Counted from the stretch's first letter, positions 6,771-14,659 are shown. The stretch is DNA of 16,044 nucleotides from Gammaproteobacteria bacterium (GCA_002748505.1 PDSN01000136.1:1-16044), one strand, 5' to 3'. The notes: a model not told the origin generated them from the letters alone. Numbers and translations are program-made.

Positions 6771-7618
6771 CGGATTCACAGGTGAAGGTTCGCGATATTA
6801 CCATTGCCAATGATGCGCCCTTTGTGCTGCTCGGCGGGGTCAACGTGCTGGAAAACCAGGACTTCGCGCTCAAGGTGGCCGAGCACTATGTCGAGGTATG
6901 CCGCCGCCTGGATATTCCCTATGTGTTTAAAGGCTCTTTTGACAAGGCCAATCGCTCCTCTATTCACTCCTACCGCGGCCCCGGACTCGACGAGGGTTTG
7001 GAAATACTGGCAGTGGTAAGCCGCGAATTTGATGTACCGGTGATTACCGATGTGCACGAACCAGAGCAGGCCGCGCCGGTGGCCGAGGTCTGTGAGATTA
7101 TTCAGCTGCCCGCATTTTTAGCGCGGCAGACGGATTTGGTCGCGGCAATGGCAGCCACTGGCGCAGCCATCAATGTTAAAAAGCCGCAGTTTTTGAGCCC
7201 GTCGCAAATGGGTAATGTTGTGGAGAAAATCAATAGCTGCGGGAATGAGAAGGTAATGGTGTGCGAGCGTGGTAGTAATTTTGGCTACGACAATCTCGTG
7301 GTGGACATGCTGGGCTTTGGCGTGATGCGAAAAGCCTGCGGCGATGCGCCGATGATTTTTGATGTCACCCATGCCCTGCAATGTCGCGACCCAGGCGGCG
7401 CGGCTTCGGGTGGCCGTCGTTCGCAGGTGGCCGAGCTGGGTCGAGCCGGTCTTGCGGTAGGACTTGCGGGTTTGTTTTTGGAAGCGCATCCCAACCCTGA
7501 AAAAGCCCTGTGCGATGGTCCAAGTGCTTTGCCGCTTGATAAACTGGAGCCCTTTTTAACTCAGATGAAGCAGGTCGATGAGCTGGTAAAAAATCAGCCT
7601 GCTTTATCCATTGATTAG
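6767..7618 (+). CDS. kdsA: 3-deoxy-8-phosphooctulonate (Kdo-8-P) synthase
   Basis: KdsA condenses phosphoenolpyruvate with arabinose-5-phosphate to make Kdo-8-phosphate for LPS inner core. The 283 residues cover a single TIM barrel with V-F-K-G-S-F-D-K-A-N-R-S-S near 53-65, the G-P-G-L-D-E-G loop, F-D-V-T-H-A-L-Q-C-R-D-P near 198-209 and G-A-A-S-G-G-R-R. Residue 26 in G-V-N-V-L-E is Asn, which marks the metal-independent class (the metal-dependent class has Cys here). AGAGGA stands eight bases before the ATG, which overlaps the pyrG stop by four bases. Its substrate PEP is the product of the next gene, eno. Confidence 0.97.
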   Translation: MTDSQVKVRDITIANDAPFVLLGGVNVLENQDFALKVAEHYVEVCRRLDIPYVFKGSFDKANRSSIHSYRGPGLDEGLEILAVVSREFDVPVITDVHEPEQAAPVAEVCEIIQLPAFLARQTDLVAAMAATGAAINVKKPQFLSPSQMGNVVEKINSCGNEKVMVCERGSNFGYDNLVVDMLGFGVMRKACGDAPMIFDVTHALQCRDPGGAASGGRRSQVAELGRAGLAVGLAGLFLEAHPNPEKALCDGPSALPLDKLEPFLTQMKQVDELVKNQPALSID

Positions 7619-7642
7619 TAACACATTGACCAGGAGAGATAC

Positions 7643-8929
7643 ATGACAGCAATTAAGAGTGTACGTGCTTTTGAAGTATTGGATTCGCGCGGAAATCCCA
7701 CCGTGGAAGCGGATGTGACCTTGGAATCGGGTGTTGTCGGTTCGGCCTGTGCGCCCTCTGGTGCGTCAACTGGTTCGCGTGAAGCCCTGGAACTGCGCGA
7801 TGGCGATAAAAGCCGGTATCTTGGCAAAGGTGTGCAAAACGCGGTAGCGAATGTCAATGGCGCGATTAACGATTTGCTGGTGGGTGCGGATGTGACTGAT
7901 CAGCGCGCGCTGGATCAGGCCATGATCGATGCCGATGGCACGGACAACAAAGCCAAATTTGGTGCCAACGCCATTTTGGCGGTATCACTGGCGGCGGCCA
8001 AAGCGGCAGCGGCTGAGCGCAAAATTCCTTTGTATCGCCATATTGGTGAATTAAGCGGTACCAGCGAGTTCACCATGCCCGTGCCGATGATGAACATTTT
8101 GAACGGCGGTGAGCACGCCGATAACAATGTGGATATTCAGGAGTTTATGGTGCAGCCTGTGGGTGCGCCAAGTTTCGCCGAAGCGCTGCGAGCCGGTGCA
8201 GAAATTTTCCACAGCTTGAAAAAAGTGCTGTCTAAGCAGGGTTTAAATACAGCGGTAGGTGACGAGGGTGGTTTTGCGCCCAATCTGCCGTCCAACGAAG
8301 CGGCATTGGAGGTCATCGCCGAAGCGGTGAGTCAAGCTGGCTATAAACTGGGTGACGATATTACCCTGGCGCTTGATTGCGCGGCCTCCGAGTTTTATGC
8401 TGACGATATGTATGACCTAAGCGGTGAAGGCAAGCGCTACAAGCCCGCCGAATTTGTTGACTATCTGGCCGATCTTGCAGCGCGCCATCCGATTATTTCC
8501 ATTGAGGACGGCATGGATGAAAGCGATTGGGATGGTTGGAAATTACTGACTGAAAAAATTGGCGATAAATTACAATTAGTGGGCGACGATTTATTCGTGA
8601 CCAACACCCGTATTTTACAAGAAGGCATCGACAAAAACATCGCCAACTCCATTTTGATTAAATTCAACCAGATCGGCAGCTTGAGTGAAACCCTAGACGC
8701 CATCAATATGGCAAAGGCCGCGGGTTATACGGCGGTGATTTCGCACCGCTCTGGCGAAACCGAAGACACGACCATTGCCGATTTAGCCGTGGCTACCGCA
8801 GCGGGACAGATTAAAACCGGTTCCCTGTGCCGCTCTGATCGCGTTGCCAAATACAACCGCTTGCTGCGTATCGAAGCGGAACTGGCAGGTAAGGTCGCCT
8901 ATCGCGGTCGCGCCGAATTTCGCTTGTAA
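7643..8929 (+). CDS. eno: Enolase
   Basis: Eno converts 2-phosphoglycerate to phosphoenolpyruvate in glycolysis and gluconeogenesis; in many gammaproteobacteria it also sits in the RNA degradosome. The 428 residues show all expected active-site residues: Glu208 in G-D-E-G-G-F-A-P, metal ligands Asp245, Glu288 and Asp315, Lys340 in L-I-K-F-N-Q-I-G, and the signature S-H-R-S-G-E-T-E-D-T at 367-376. A clear AGGAGAG precedes the ATG. It lies 24 bases after kdsA and 24 bases before the preferred ftsB start, in the same unit. Confidence 0.98.
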   Translation: MTAIKSVRAFEVLDSRGNPTVEADVTLESGVVGSACAPSGASTGSREALELRDGDKSRYLGKGVQNAVANVNGAINDLLVGADVTDQRALDQAMIDADGTDNKAKFGANAILAVSLAAAKAAAAERKIPLYRHIGELSGTSEFTMPVPMMNILNGGEHADNNVDIQEFMVQPVGAPSFAEALRAGAEIFHSLKKVLSKQGLNTAVGDEGGFAPNLPSNEAALEVIAEAVSQAGYKLGDDITLALDCAASEFYADDMYDLSGEGKRYKPAEFVDYLADLAARHPIISIEDGMDESDWDGWKLLTEKIGDKLQLVGDDLFVTNTRILQEGIDKNIANSILIKFNQIGSLSETLDAINMAKAAGYTAVISHRSGETEDTTIADLAVATAAGQIKTGSLCRSDRVAKYNRLLRIEAELAGKVAYRGRAEFRL

Positions 8930-8953
8930 GAACGCGCCAGGGTGACGTGAGTG

Positions 8954-9265
8954 ATGCGGATACTGGTAGCGACCTTGCTGCTGTTATTGCTGGCATTGCA
9001 ATACCGTCTTTGGTTTGGTGCAGGCGGGGTGGCAGAGCTGCACCGCCTGCGCGCGCAGGTGGACGAACTCAGCCAGACCAACGAGCAACTAAGCGAACGC
9101 AACGCGGCGCTTGAGCGCGATGTCCGAGAATTAAAAACAGGTACCGCAGGTATCGAACAACGGGCTCGCACGGATTTTGGCATGATTGCTAAGGACGAAG
9201 TATTTTATCAAGTGGTAGAGCCGGAACAAAAAACCGCGGCGGGTGATGGGGATGCACGCGAATAA
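8954..9265 (+). CDS. ftsB: Cell division protein FtsB
   Basis: FtsB forms the FtsQLB complex that licenses septal peptidoglycan synthesis at the inner membrane. The product, about 103 residues, has one N-terminal transmembrane helix (about 3-20, leucine-rich), a short W-F-G segment, then a coiled coil with heptads over about 28-63 and a short soluble tail. This layout, its length and its place between eno and ispD are diagnostic. The start could be GTG 8951 or ATG 8954; I chose the ATG, which gives M-R-I-L-V-A-T. The 3' end overlaps ispD. Confidence 0.93.
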   Translation: MRILVATLLLLLLALQYRLWFGAGGVAELHRLRAQVDELSQTNEQLSERNAALERDVRELKTGTAGIEQRARTDFGMIAKDEVFYQVVEPEQKTAAGDGDARE

Positions 9266-9971
9266 GTCGCGTATCTGGGGTGTGATTCCCGCTGCGGGCA
9301 TTGGTGCGCGCATGGGTGGCGATGTCCCCAAGCAGTATTTGCCCCTTGCCGGCGCCAATGTGATACAGCATAGCCTGCGGGTGTTATTGGCGACGGATTG
9401 CTGTCAGCAAATAGTGCTGGCGCTTCACCCCGACGACGATGGTCACAATCTCGGTGACTTTGCTGAACATCCCAGGGTATTGCGCACAAGCGGCGGTGCC
9501 GAACGCAGCGATTCCGTATTGCACGCCCTGCAGGCTCTTGCAGGCATTGCTGGCGACGAGGACTGGGTGCTGGTGCACGATGCCGCGCGTCCCTGTGTGC
9601 AGGCGCAGCATATCTTGCGTTTGGTGGAATATACTCGCCAATCGGGTTGCGGCGCGATTTTAGCAACGCCTGTGGTGGATACTGTTAAGCGCAGTTTTGA
9701 TGAACGCTGTGTCACTGAAACACTTGATCGCAGTGAGCTGTGGTGCGCGCAGACGCCCCAGTGTTTTCCGTTGCTGGCGCTGCGCGATGCGCTGCAAAGT
9801 GCCAGGAACGCAAATATCGCCATTACCGATGAAGCCTCCGCCATGGAGTGGGCGGGGCATCCCGTGCATCTGGTTAAGGGCGCGGCGAGCAATTTGAAAA
9901 TCACCTATCCGGAGGATCTGGCCTTGGCCGACTGGTATTTAACACAAGCCCTGCAAGCCTCAGAGAGCTAA
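9252..9971 (+). CDS. ispD: 2-C-methyl-D-erythritol 4-phosphate cytidylyltransferase
   Basis: IspD couples MEP to CTP, giving CDP-ME in the non-mevalonate isoprenoid pathway. The nucleotide-binding N-terminus W-G-V-I-P-A-A-G-I-G-A-R-M-G and the following P-K-Q-Y-L-P-L are typical, as are V-H-D-A-A-R-P-C-V, the T-P-V-V-D-T-V-K segment and the C-terminal I-T-D-E-A-S-A-M-E. Starts at GTG 9243, ATG 9246 and ATG 9252 are all possible; 9252 has GGGTGATGGGG before it and gives 239 residues, close to the family. It overlaps ftsB by 14 bases in another frame. ispF follows four bases after its stop. Confidence 0.96.
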   Translation: MHANKSRIWGVIPAAGIGARMGGDVPKQYLPLAGANVIQHSLRVLLATDCCQQIVLALHPDDDGHNLGDFAEHPRVLRTSGGAERSDSVLHALQALAGIAGDEDWVLVHDAARPCVQAQHILRLVEYTRQSGCGAILATPVVDTVKRSFDERCVTETLDRSELWCAQTPQCFPLLALRDALQSARNANIAITDEASAMEWAGHPVHLVKGAASNLKITYPEDLALADWYLTQALQASES

Positions 9972-9975
9972 ACAG

Positions 9976-10470
9976 ATGGATATGCGAATAGGGCATGGCT
10001 ACGACGTACACCGTTTTGGCGAAGGTGACCACATTGTCATAGGCGGTGTACACATTCCTCACAGTGCGGGTCTGATCGCGCACTCCGATGGGGACGTGCT
10101 GCTGCACGCTGTGTGTGATGCGGTGCTAGGTGCTCTAGGGCGGGGTGATATCGGCCGGCACTTTCCCGACACCGACCCGGCGCTTGCGGGGGTGGACAGT
10201 CGCGTATTGCTGCGTGAGGTGATCGCGTATATGCGTGAGCAGGACTATCGCCTGTGCAATCTCGATTGCACCATCGTAGCGCAGAAACCGCGTATGGCCG
10301 AGCACATTCCCGCGATGCGCGACAACCTGGCGGCGGACTTTGCAACGCCTGTGCACAGGCTCAATGTCAAAGCTACTACCACCGAGAAGCTGGGTTTTGC
10401 AGGGCGCGAAGAGGGCATCGCAGCTTATGCCGTGGTGCTGCTGGCGAAGCAGCAACGCGATGATGTTTGA
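9976..10470 (+). CDS. ispF: 2-C-methyl-D-erythritol 2,4-cyclodiphosphate synthase
   Basis: IspF cyclises CDP-ME 2-phosphate to MEcPP with release of CMP in the MEP pathway; it acts as a homotrimer. The 164 residues contain the zinc ligands Asp10 and His12 in G-Y-D-V-H and His44 in L-L-H-A-V. The motif S-D-G-D-V-L, the D-I-G-R-H-F-P-D-T-D loop and the C-terminal K-A-T-T-T-E-K-L-G-F signature are also present. AGAGAG lies about eight bases before ATG 9976; ATG 9982 is an alternative. IspE, the enzyme between IspD and IspF, is encoded elsewhere, as usual. The 3' end overlaps truD by 11 bases. Confidence 0.97.
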   Translation: MDMRIGHGYDVHRFGEGDHIVIGGVHIPHSAGLIAHSDGDVLLHAVCDAVLGALGRGDIGRHFPDTDPALAGVDSRVLLREVIAYMREQDYRLCNLDCTIVAQKPRMAEHIPAMRDNLAADFATPVHRLNVKATTTEKLGFAGREEGIAAYAVVLLAKQQRDDV

Positions 10471-11521
10471 TTATGCCCATGCCTGGCGGGCACTTGGCGC
10501 AACCGCTGTGCTGCGGCGGGATGTCAGCCATTTTGTTGTGCATGAGGAGTTGGGTTTTGCTCTGTCTGGCGAGGGAGAGCACTCTTTTCTGTATGTGGAA
10601 AAAATCAATCTCAATACCGCTCAGGTGCAGGAGATTCTGGCAAATTTTGCGGGTGTTGCTTTAAAAGACGTGGGTTATAGCGGGATGAAGGACCGGCGCT
10701 CGATAGCGCGTCAATGGTTTAGTGTGTGGTTGCCCGGCAAACCAGACCCCAACTGGAGCGATCTTGAGCAACAGCACTCGATCAGGGTGCTTGAGTGTGA
10801 GCGCCATCACCGCAAACTGAAGCTTGGCGTGCATCGGCGCAATCATTTTGAGTTGATACTGAGCAATTTTCGCGGCGATAGAGATGCAGTTGATATGCGC
10901 TTGCACGCCATCAAAACCCAGGGCTTTCCCAACTATTTTGGTGAACAGCGTTTTGGGCGAAACGGCAGTAACTATCAGCGCGCTTTGCGCTTAATAGGCG
11001 GTGGCAGTTTGCGCAAAATACCACGCCCCAAGCGCAGTTTGTATTTGTCTACTTTACGCAGTGCACTGTTTAATCACATGTTGAGCGATCGTGTGGCCCA
11101 GGGGCGCTGGCAGCAGTTACAAGTAGGCGACGTGGCGCAACTCAATGGCAGTAGCTCGGTGTTCAGTGTGGAGTATCTCGATGAAACGGTGACACATCGG
11201 CTGTTGGAGCAGGATATTCACCCAGCGTTGCCCCTTTGGGGGCGCGGCGACAGTCTTGCCAGTGGTAGAATCGCCACGGAACAGGCGGCGCTGGCGCACT
11301 TTGACGGTATTGGGGATTTTTTAATACAAAAAAATCTGAAACTCGCTTATCGCGCAATGCGTGCATCAGCGGATGACTTTTCCTGGACATTTTGTGATGA
11401 TGCCAGCCTGCGCTTGGTGTTTGCGCTGGGTCGAGGAAGTTTTGCCACTGCCCTGTTGCGTGAAGTGGTGGATTATCAGGTACAACAGGAGCAGCTAACA
11501 GGTGGTGACGGCGGTGAATAA
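10460..11521 (+). CDS. truD: tRNA pseudouridine(13) synthase
   Basis: TruD converts U13 of tRNA-Glu to pseudouridine. The 353 residues carry the catalytic Asp78 in Y-S-G-M-K-D-R-R and the family signature F-P-N-Y-F-G-E-Q-R-F-G near 156-166; the inserted TRUD domain and returning catalytic strands follow. The frame is open far upstream inside ispF, but homology begins at the double ATG 10460/10463 (M-M-F-D-Y-A-H-A-W), close to the E. coli length of 349. The ribosome binding site is weak, so translation may be coupled to ispF, which it overlaps. In the common gammaproteobacterial order surE would follow directly; here it is absent. Confidence 0.96.
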   Translation: MMFDYAHAWRALGATAVLRRDVSHFVVHEELGFALSGEGEHSFLYVEKINLNTAQVQEILANFAGVALKDVGYSGMKDRRSIARQWFSVWLPGKPDPNWSDLEQQHSIRVLECERHHRKLKLGVHRRNHFELILSNFRGDRDAVDMRLHAIKTQGFPNYFGEQRFGRNGSNYQRALRLIGGGSLRKIPRPKRSLYLSTLRSALFNHMLSDRVAQGRWQQLQVGDVAQLNGSSSVFSVEYLDETVTHRLLEQDIHPALPLWGRGDSLASGRIATEQAALAHFDGIGDFLIQKNLKLAYRAMRASADDFSWTFCDDASLRLVFALGRGSFATALLREVVDYQVQQEQLTGGDGGE

Positions 11522-11543
11522 GGTGAATGTTCGAGGCATTGGT

Positions 11544-12176
11544 ATGACCTCCCAGCGCACGCGTGAGCGTTTGGTGCAGCGTCTTGCGGAGCGTGGCATC
11601 AGCCATCCGGGCGTGTTGAATGCTATCCGCACGACACCCCGGCACCTGTTTCTGGATGAGGCCATGGCCCATCGCGCCTACGAAGATTGCGCCCTGCCCA
11701 TCGGTTACAACCAGACCATTTCACAGCCCTATATTGTCGCCCTGATGACCCAGCTGGCCCTGTCTGGAGGGCGCTGTAAGCGTGTGCTGGAAGTGGGCAC
11801 GGGCTGTGGCTACCAGACTGCCGTGCTTGCGCCATTGGTGGATGAAGTCTGTACCATCGAGCGAATCAAGCCCCTGCAAGAGCGCGCCAGGCGTTTGCTG
11901 CGTTCACTAAAACTGCGCAATATACGTTTTGCCCACGGCGATGGTTTTCAAGGTTGGCAGGGTGAGGGCGGTTTCGATGCGATTGTGACCACCGCCGCGC
12001 CCCAGCGCATTCCCGACCCCCTGCTGGAACAATTAGCGCCGGGGGGGCGTCTGGTTATTCCGGTGGGTGAGGTGACGCAGGAGTTGCGACTGGTCACTAA
12101 CACCCCCGAAGGTTTTAAGACCGAGGTCGTAGAAGCTGTGCGGTTTGTGCCGCTGGTGCCGGGGGTTCAGCGTTGA
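11544..12176 (+). CDS. pcm: Protein-L-isoaspartate O-methyltransferase
   Basis: Pcm methylates isoaspartyl residues with S-adenosylmethionine so that damaged proteins can return to aspartate. The 210-residue protein has T-I-S-Q-P with the family's active-site Ser at 60 and the SAM-binding motif V-L-E-V-G-T-G-C-G-Y-Q at 81-91. It ends with the usual E-A-V-R-F-V-P-L-V. The frame is open from GTG 11502, inside truD, but the pseudomonad-like M-T-S-Q-R-T-R-E-R-L begins at 11544 with GAGG seven bases before, so I chose that start. Only 22 bases separate it from truD; the usual intervening surE is missing. Its stop overlaps the next gene by one base (TGATG). Confidence 0.95.
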   Translation: MTSQRTRERLVQRLAERGISHPGVLNAIRTTPRHLFLDEAMAHRAYEDCALPIGYNQTISQPYIVALMTQLALSGGRCKRVLEVGTGCGYQTAVLAPLVDEVCTIERIKPLQERARRLLRSLKLRNIRFAHGDGFQGWQGEGGFDAIVTTAAPQRIPDPLLEQLAPGGRLVIPVGEVTQELRLVTNTPEGFKTEVVEAVRFVPLVPGVQR

Positions 12177-13111
12177 TGAGTGCATCGAATTTCTCCAGTA
12201 TCGGTGTGTTTTTGCGCGGGATGTTAATGGGCGCCGCAGATGTTGTGCCCGGTGTTTCCGGCGGCACAATGGCGCTGATTACGGGGATATACACCACCTT
12301 GCTCGCCAGTGTGCGCGCTTTTGATCTTGAGGCACTGCGCCTGTTGTTGGCGGGCGAGTTCAAGGCCCTCTGGCAGCACGTGAATGGCTGCTTTTTACTG
12401 GCACTGCTTGCGGGTATTGGTACCAGTGTTTTAACCATGGCGCGCGGTATCAGTTATTTACTTGTGCATCACCCCGTGCCCTTGTGGGCTTTTTTCTTCG
12501 GCTTGATTTTGGCCTCGGCGATCGCTTTGCTGTTTCATGTTATGCGTTGGGGTCCCGCTGCGATTCTGGCGTTAATAGCGGGCACAGCGATTGCGCTGTT
12601 TATCAGCTTATCCTCGCAAATACAGCTGGGTGGTGGCTTGTTTGGCGTTTTTGTTGCCGGATTTATCGCCATTTGCGCAATGATTTTGCCGGGTATTTCC
12701 GGCAGTTTTATTTTGCTGTTACTGGGTATGTACGCGCCGGTACTGGCGGCGGTTTCGCGTTTTGATTTGCCCTATATGGCCGTGTTTGCCGTCGGTGCGG
12801 CGGCGGGCTTAATGTGTTTTTCCCGCCTGTTGTATTTTTTACTGCGCCGCTTTGTCGATACCACCATGGCAATGCTCAGCGGTTTTTTATTTGGTTCACT
12901 GGCGGTGGTTTGGCCTTGGAAGGAAGTGCTGCAATGGACTACTGACCGCCACGGCGAACCGAAAGTGGCGCAGCAGATTCCCGTATTGCCCGAGCGTTTT
13001 GCCGAGCTTGGTGGACAGCCGCAGTTGTGGTTGTGCCTGGGGCTTGCGGTGATTGGTGCGGTGCTTGTCTGGCAATTGGAGAGTCGCTATGGGCGCAAGC
13101 TCAATGTGTAA
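12176..13111 (+). CDS. DUF368 membrane protein, PopT-like undecaprenyl-phosphate translocase
   Basis: Integral inner-membrane protein of 311 residues with roughly eight to nine hydrophobic segments. Two related signatures, G-A-A-D-V-V-P-G-V-S-G-G-T-M near residue 18 and I-L-P-G-I-S-G-S-F near 180, indicate the internal duplication of the DUF368 family. Members of this family (PopT in Vibrio cholerae) have been shown to return undecaprenyl phosphate to the cytoplasmic face for reuse in peptidoglycan and LPS synthesis; that function is assigned here by family only. The ATG at 12176 shares one base with the pcm stop. Its position between pcm and nlpD, in a run also making isoprenoid precursors, fits an envelope role. 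Confidence 0.88.
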   Translation: MSASNFSSIGVFLRGMLMGAADVVPGVSGGTMALITGIYTTLLASVRAFDLEALRLLLAGEFKALWQHVNGCFLLALLAGIGTSVLTMARGISYLLVHHPVPLWAFFFGLILASAIALLFHVMRWGPAAILALIAGTAIALFISLSSQIQLGGGLFGVFVAGFIAICAMILPGISGSFILLLLGMYAPVLAAVSRFDLPYMAVFAVGAAAGLMCFSRLLYFLLRRFVDTTMAMLSGFLFGSLAVVWPWKEVLQWTTDRHGEPKVAQQIPVLPERFAELGGQPQLWLCLGLAVIGAVLVWQLESRYGRKLNV

Positions 13112-13135
13112 GCGGCTGTGCCGGGTGGGATAGCG

Positions 13136-13975
13136 GTGCCTGGCCGCGGTCTTGCCCTGCTGTTAATCGCCTGCCTTGCGGGATGTGCTTCCAATTACCG
13201 GGCGCCGGTGGATGTGCGCGGCGGCCCCTACGCCGCGCCGGTAAAAACCTATGTGGGCAGACAGCCAGATGCGTACACGGTGCAGCGCGGCGACACCCTC
13301 TATTCCATTGCTTTTCGGTTTGGTTTGGACTATCGCAGCCTGGCAAAGCTCAACGGCATCGGCTACAACTACGCCATTTTCCCCGGCCAACGCCTGCGTC
13401 TGAAAGGTGCCTATCCCCGCACTTCTTCCGCGTACGCCAGTCGCAGTAGCGGCAGCACAGCTAAAAAAGCGCTGCCAAGGCGCAGCGCAACAAGAACACC
13501 AGCGGTTAACAAAATCGGCACAGTGCCAACAAGAACCGCGGCAAAACCAGCGCGTAAGCCTGTGTCAGCTAACGCCAAAAAACCAAGGCAAAGCCAGGTC
13601 TCTCGCACCAGCAACACATGGCGCTGGCCCTCTTCGGGTAAGGTGGTCAGAAGTTTTTCTTCCACCGTGCACAAGGGCATCGATATCGGTGGGCGTCTCG
13701 GCGACAGCGTGCGTGCCGCAGCGCCCGGGCGAGTGGTTTACGCCGGCAGTGGTATCGTTGGTTTGGGCAAACTCATCATTATCAAACATGACACGCGCTA
13801 TCTGAGCGCCTACGGCCACAATGATCGTTTGTTGGTCAGTGAAGGAGCAAAAGTCAGTGCCGGTCAGGTCATTGCCCGCAAAGGCAGTAGCGGCACTGAT
13901 AGCGTCAAACTGCACTTTGAAATTCGCAAAGAAGGCACACCAATAGACCCGCTGGGTTTGTTGCCGAGGCGGTAG
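13136..13975 (+). CDS. nlpD: NlpD-like lipoprotein, LysM plus M23 amidase activator
   Basis: NlpD activates the AmiC amidase at the septum from the outer membrane. A short signal peptide ends in the lipobox L-A-G-C (Cys17). A LysM peptidoglycan-binding domain (Y-T-V-Q-R-G-D-T-L-Y-S-I-A, about 45-88) is followed by a basic, Ser/Thr/Lys/Arg-rich linker and a C-terminal M23/LytM domain (about 165-279). In M23 the zinc-ligand motif H-K-G-I-D is kept, but the H-x-H pair reads K-L-H: the catalytic first His is lost, as expected for an activator rather than an enzyme. GTG 13136 is chosen because GGTGGGA stands just before it; GTG 13118 is possible. rpoS, normally next, is absent. Confidence 0.94.
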   Translation: MPGRGLALLLIACLAGCASNYRAPVDVRGGPYAAPVKTYVGRQPDAYTVQRGDTLYSIAFRFGLDYRSLAKLNGIGYNYAIFPGQRLRLKGAYPRTSSAYASRSSGSTAKKALPRRSATRTPAVNKIGTVPTRTAAKPARKPVSANAKKPRQSQVSRTSNTWRWPSSGKVVRSFSSTVHKGIDIGGRLGDSVRAAAPGRVVYAGSGIVGLGKLIIIKHDTRYLSAYGHNDRLLVSEGAKVSAGQVIARKGSSGTDSVKLHFEIRKEGTPIDPLGLLPRR

Positions 13976-13981
13976 ATCACA

Positions 13982-14169
13982 ACCCGGATATTTCACCAGC
14001 ACGGCGATCTCTCCATCATTGTTCCTTTAATATCAATGAGTTACTCGATGAATGACGGCCTCGACAAGTGTGCAAGCTGTACCTTAATGGCTTTTCGAAA
14101 AAATGACTTCGAATCTACCTTCTTCGTCCTTTTGTCCGAAAACTCCATTTACCGGCGAAATGTCTGGGT
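13982..14169. mobile_element. MITE-like repeat E3 in the nlpD/fdxA convergent gap
   Basis: Left end ACCCGGATATTTCACCAG (13982-13999) is identical to E1; the right end (14152-14169) matches in 14 of 18 bases. It lies in the opposite orientation to E1 and E2. The right part, with CTTCTTCGTCCTTTTGTCCGAA and the AAATGGA arm, matches E2 closely, but the central palindrome segment of about 60 bases is missing. The right end supplies the third base of the fdxA stop. nlpD ends six bases to the left. It fills the whole gap where rpoS is normally found and may act as a two-way 3' end. Flanks are CA and TA. Confidence 0.85.
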
Positions 14170-14492
14170 TAGCGCTGCAGCAACTCGATTTTATTTGGCT
14201 GGCCGCGCCATTTTTCGGCCTCGGGCATTTGCTCTTTCATCTCGGTGATGTTTGGCCAGACCTCGGCGAGTTCGGCATTGAGTTCGATGAAGGCGATTTG
14301 ATCTTCGGGTATTTCGTCTTCCGAGAAAATAGCGTCGATCGGGCATTCCGGCTCGCACAGCGCACAGTCGATGCACTCGTCCGGGTGGATGACAAGGAAG
14401 TTAGGGCCTTCGTAAAAGCAATCTACCGGACACACTTCTACGCAGTCTGTGTGTTTACAGTTAATGCAATCTTCACCGACAACAAATGCCAT
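14169..14492 (-). CDS. fdxA: 7Fe-8S ferredoxin
   Basis: Small electron carrier with one [3Fe-4S] and one [4Fe-4S] cluster, closely resembling Azotobacter ferredoxin I and the pseudomonad FdxA beside mutS. The 107 residues begin M-A-F-V-V-G-E-D-C-I-N-C-K. The cysteine set C-x2-C-x4-C-x3-C-P plus C-x2-C-x2-C-x3-C-P is complete (C-I-D-C-A-L-C-E-P-E-C-P for the second cluster). The acidic C-terminal part N-A-E-L-A-E-V-W-P-N-I is typical of the family. I chose ATG 14492 over the longer TTG at 14504 because the family starts at M-A-F. GAG seven bases upstream serves as ribosome binding site. Its stop TAA joins repeat E3. Confidence 0.97.
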   Translation of the reverse strand: MAFVVGEDCINCKHTDCVEVCPVDCFYEGPNFLVIHPDECIDCALCEPECPIDAIFSEDEIPEDQIAFIELNAELAEVWPNITEMKEQMPEAEKWRGQPNKIELLQR

Positions 14493-14518
14493 GGTCGTTC
14501 TCAAGTCCTACAGGTGTT

Positions 14519-14659
14519 TTAACGTGGGGGCGCGTATTCTACAACGCCGAGGCTGTATTTGCGAACGCAATAGGGCGGAAACCGGTTGATTTTCTTTGCA
14601 ATAGCGCGGCTTTTGGGGAGGTTTTTATACCGATGATTTCTAACCATATAGCCAAACAT
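14519..14659 (-). CDS. Hypothetical 46-aa basic ORF upstream of fdxA
   Basis: An open frame beginning M-F-G-Y-M-V-R-N-H-R-Y-K with a strong AAGGAG four bases before its ATG. It encodes a basic peptide (about 11 Lys/Arg) with an aromatic-rich second half (F-P-P-Y-C-V-R-K-Y-S). It ends 26 bases before the fdxA ATG. The predicted fdxA promoter lies inside it, so at least one of the two calls may be wrong. No family is recognised. The good ribosome binding site is the main support. Confidence 0.35.
   Translation of the reverse strand: MFGYMVRNHRYKNLPKSRAIAKKINRFPPYCVRKYSLGVVEYAPPR
14536..14565 (-). promoter_or_regulatory. Predicted sigma-70 promoter of fdxA
   Basis: On the minus strand TTCGCA (14560-14565) and TAGAAT (14536-14541) are separated by 18 bases, each with one or two mismatches to consensus. 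The start point would lie about 35-40 bases before the fdxA ATG. It would allow fdxA to be expressed independently of mutS, which lies upstream on the same strand beyond repeat E4. Confidence 0.45.

Noticed and set aside
9243..9265. ftsB/ispD overlap as a frameshift or fusion
   Set aside because: Both proteins are full length with normal ends, so a short out-of-frame overlap is ordinary operon packing.
10340..10459. N-terminal extension of TruD inside ispF
   Set aside because: The frame is open, but TruD homology starts at 10460 and the upstream residues are simply ispF read in another frame.
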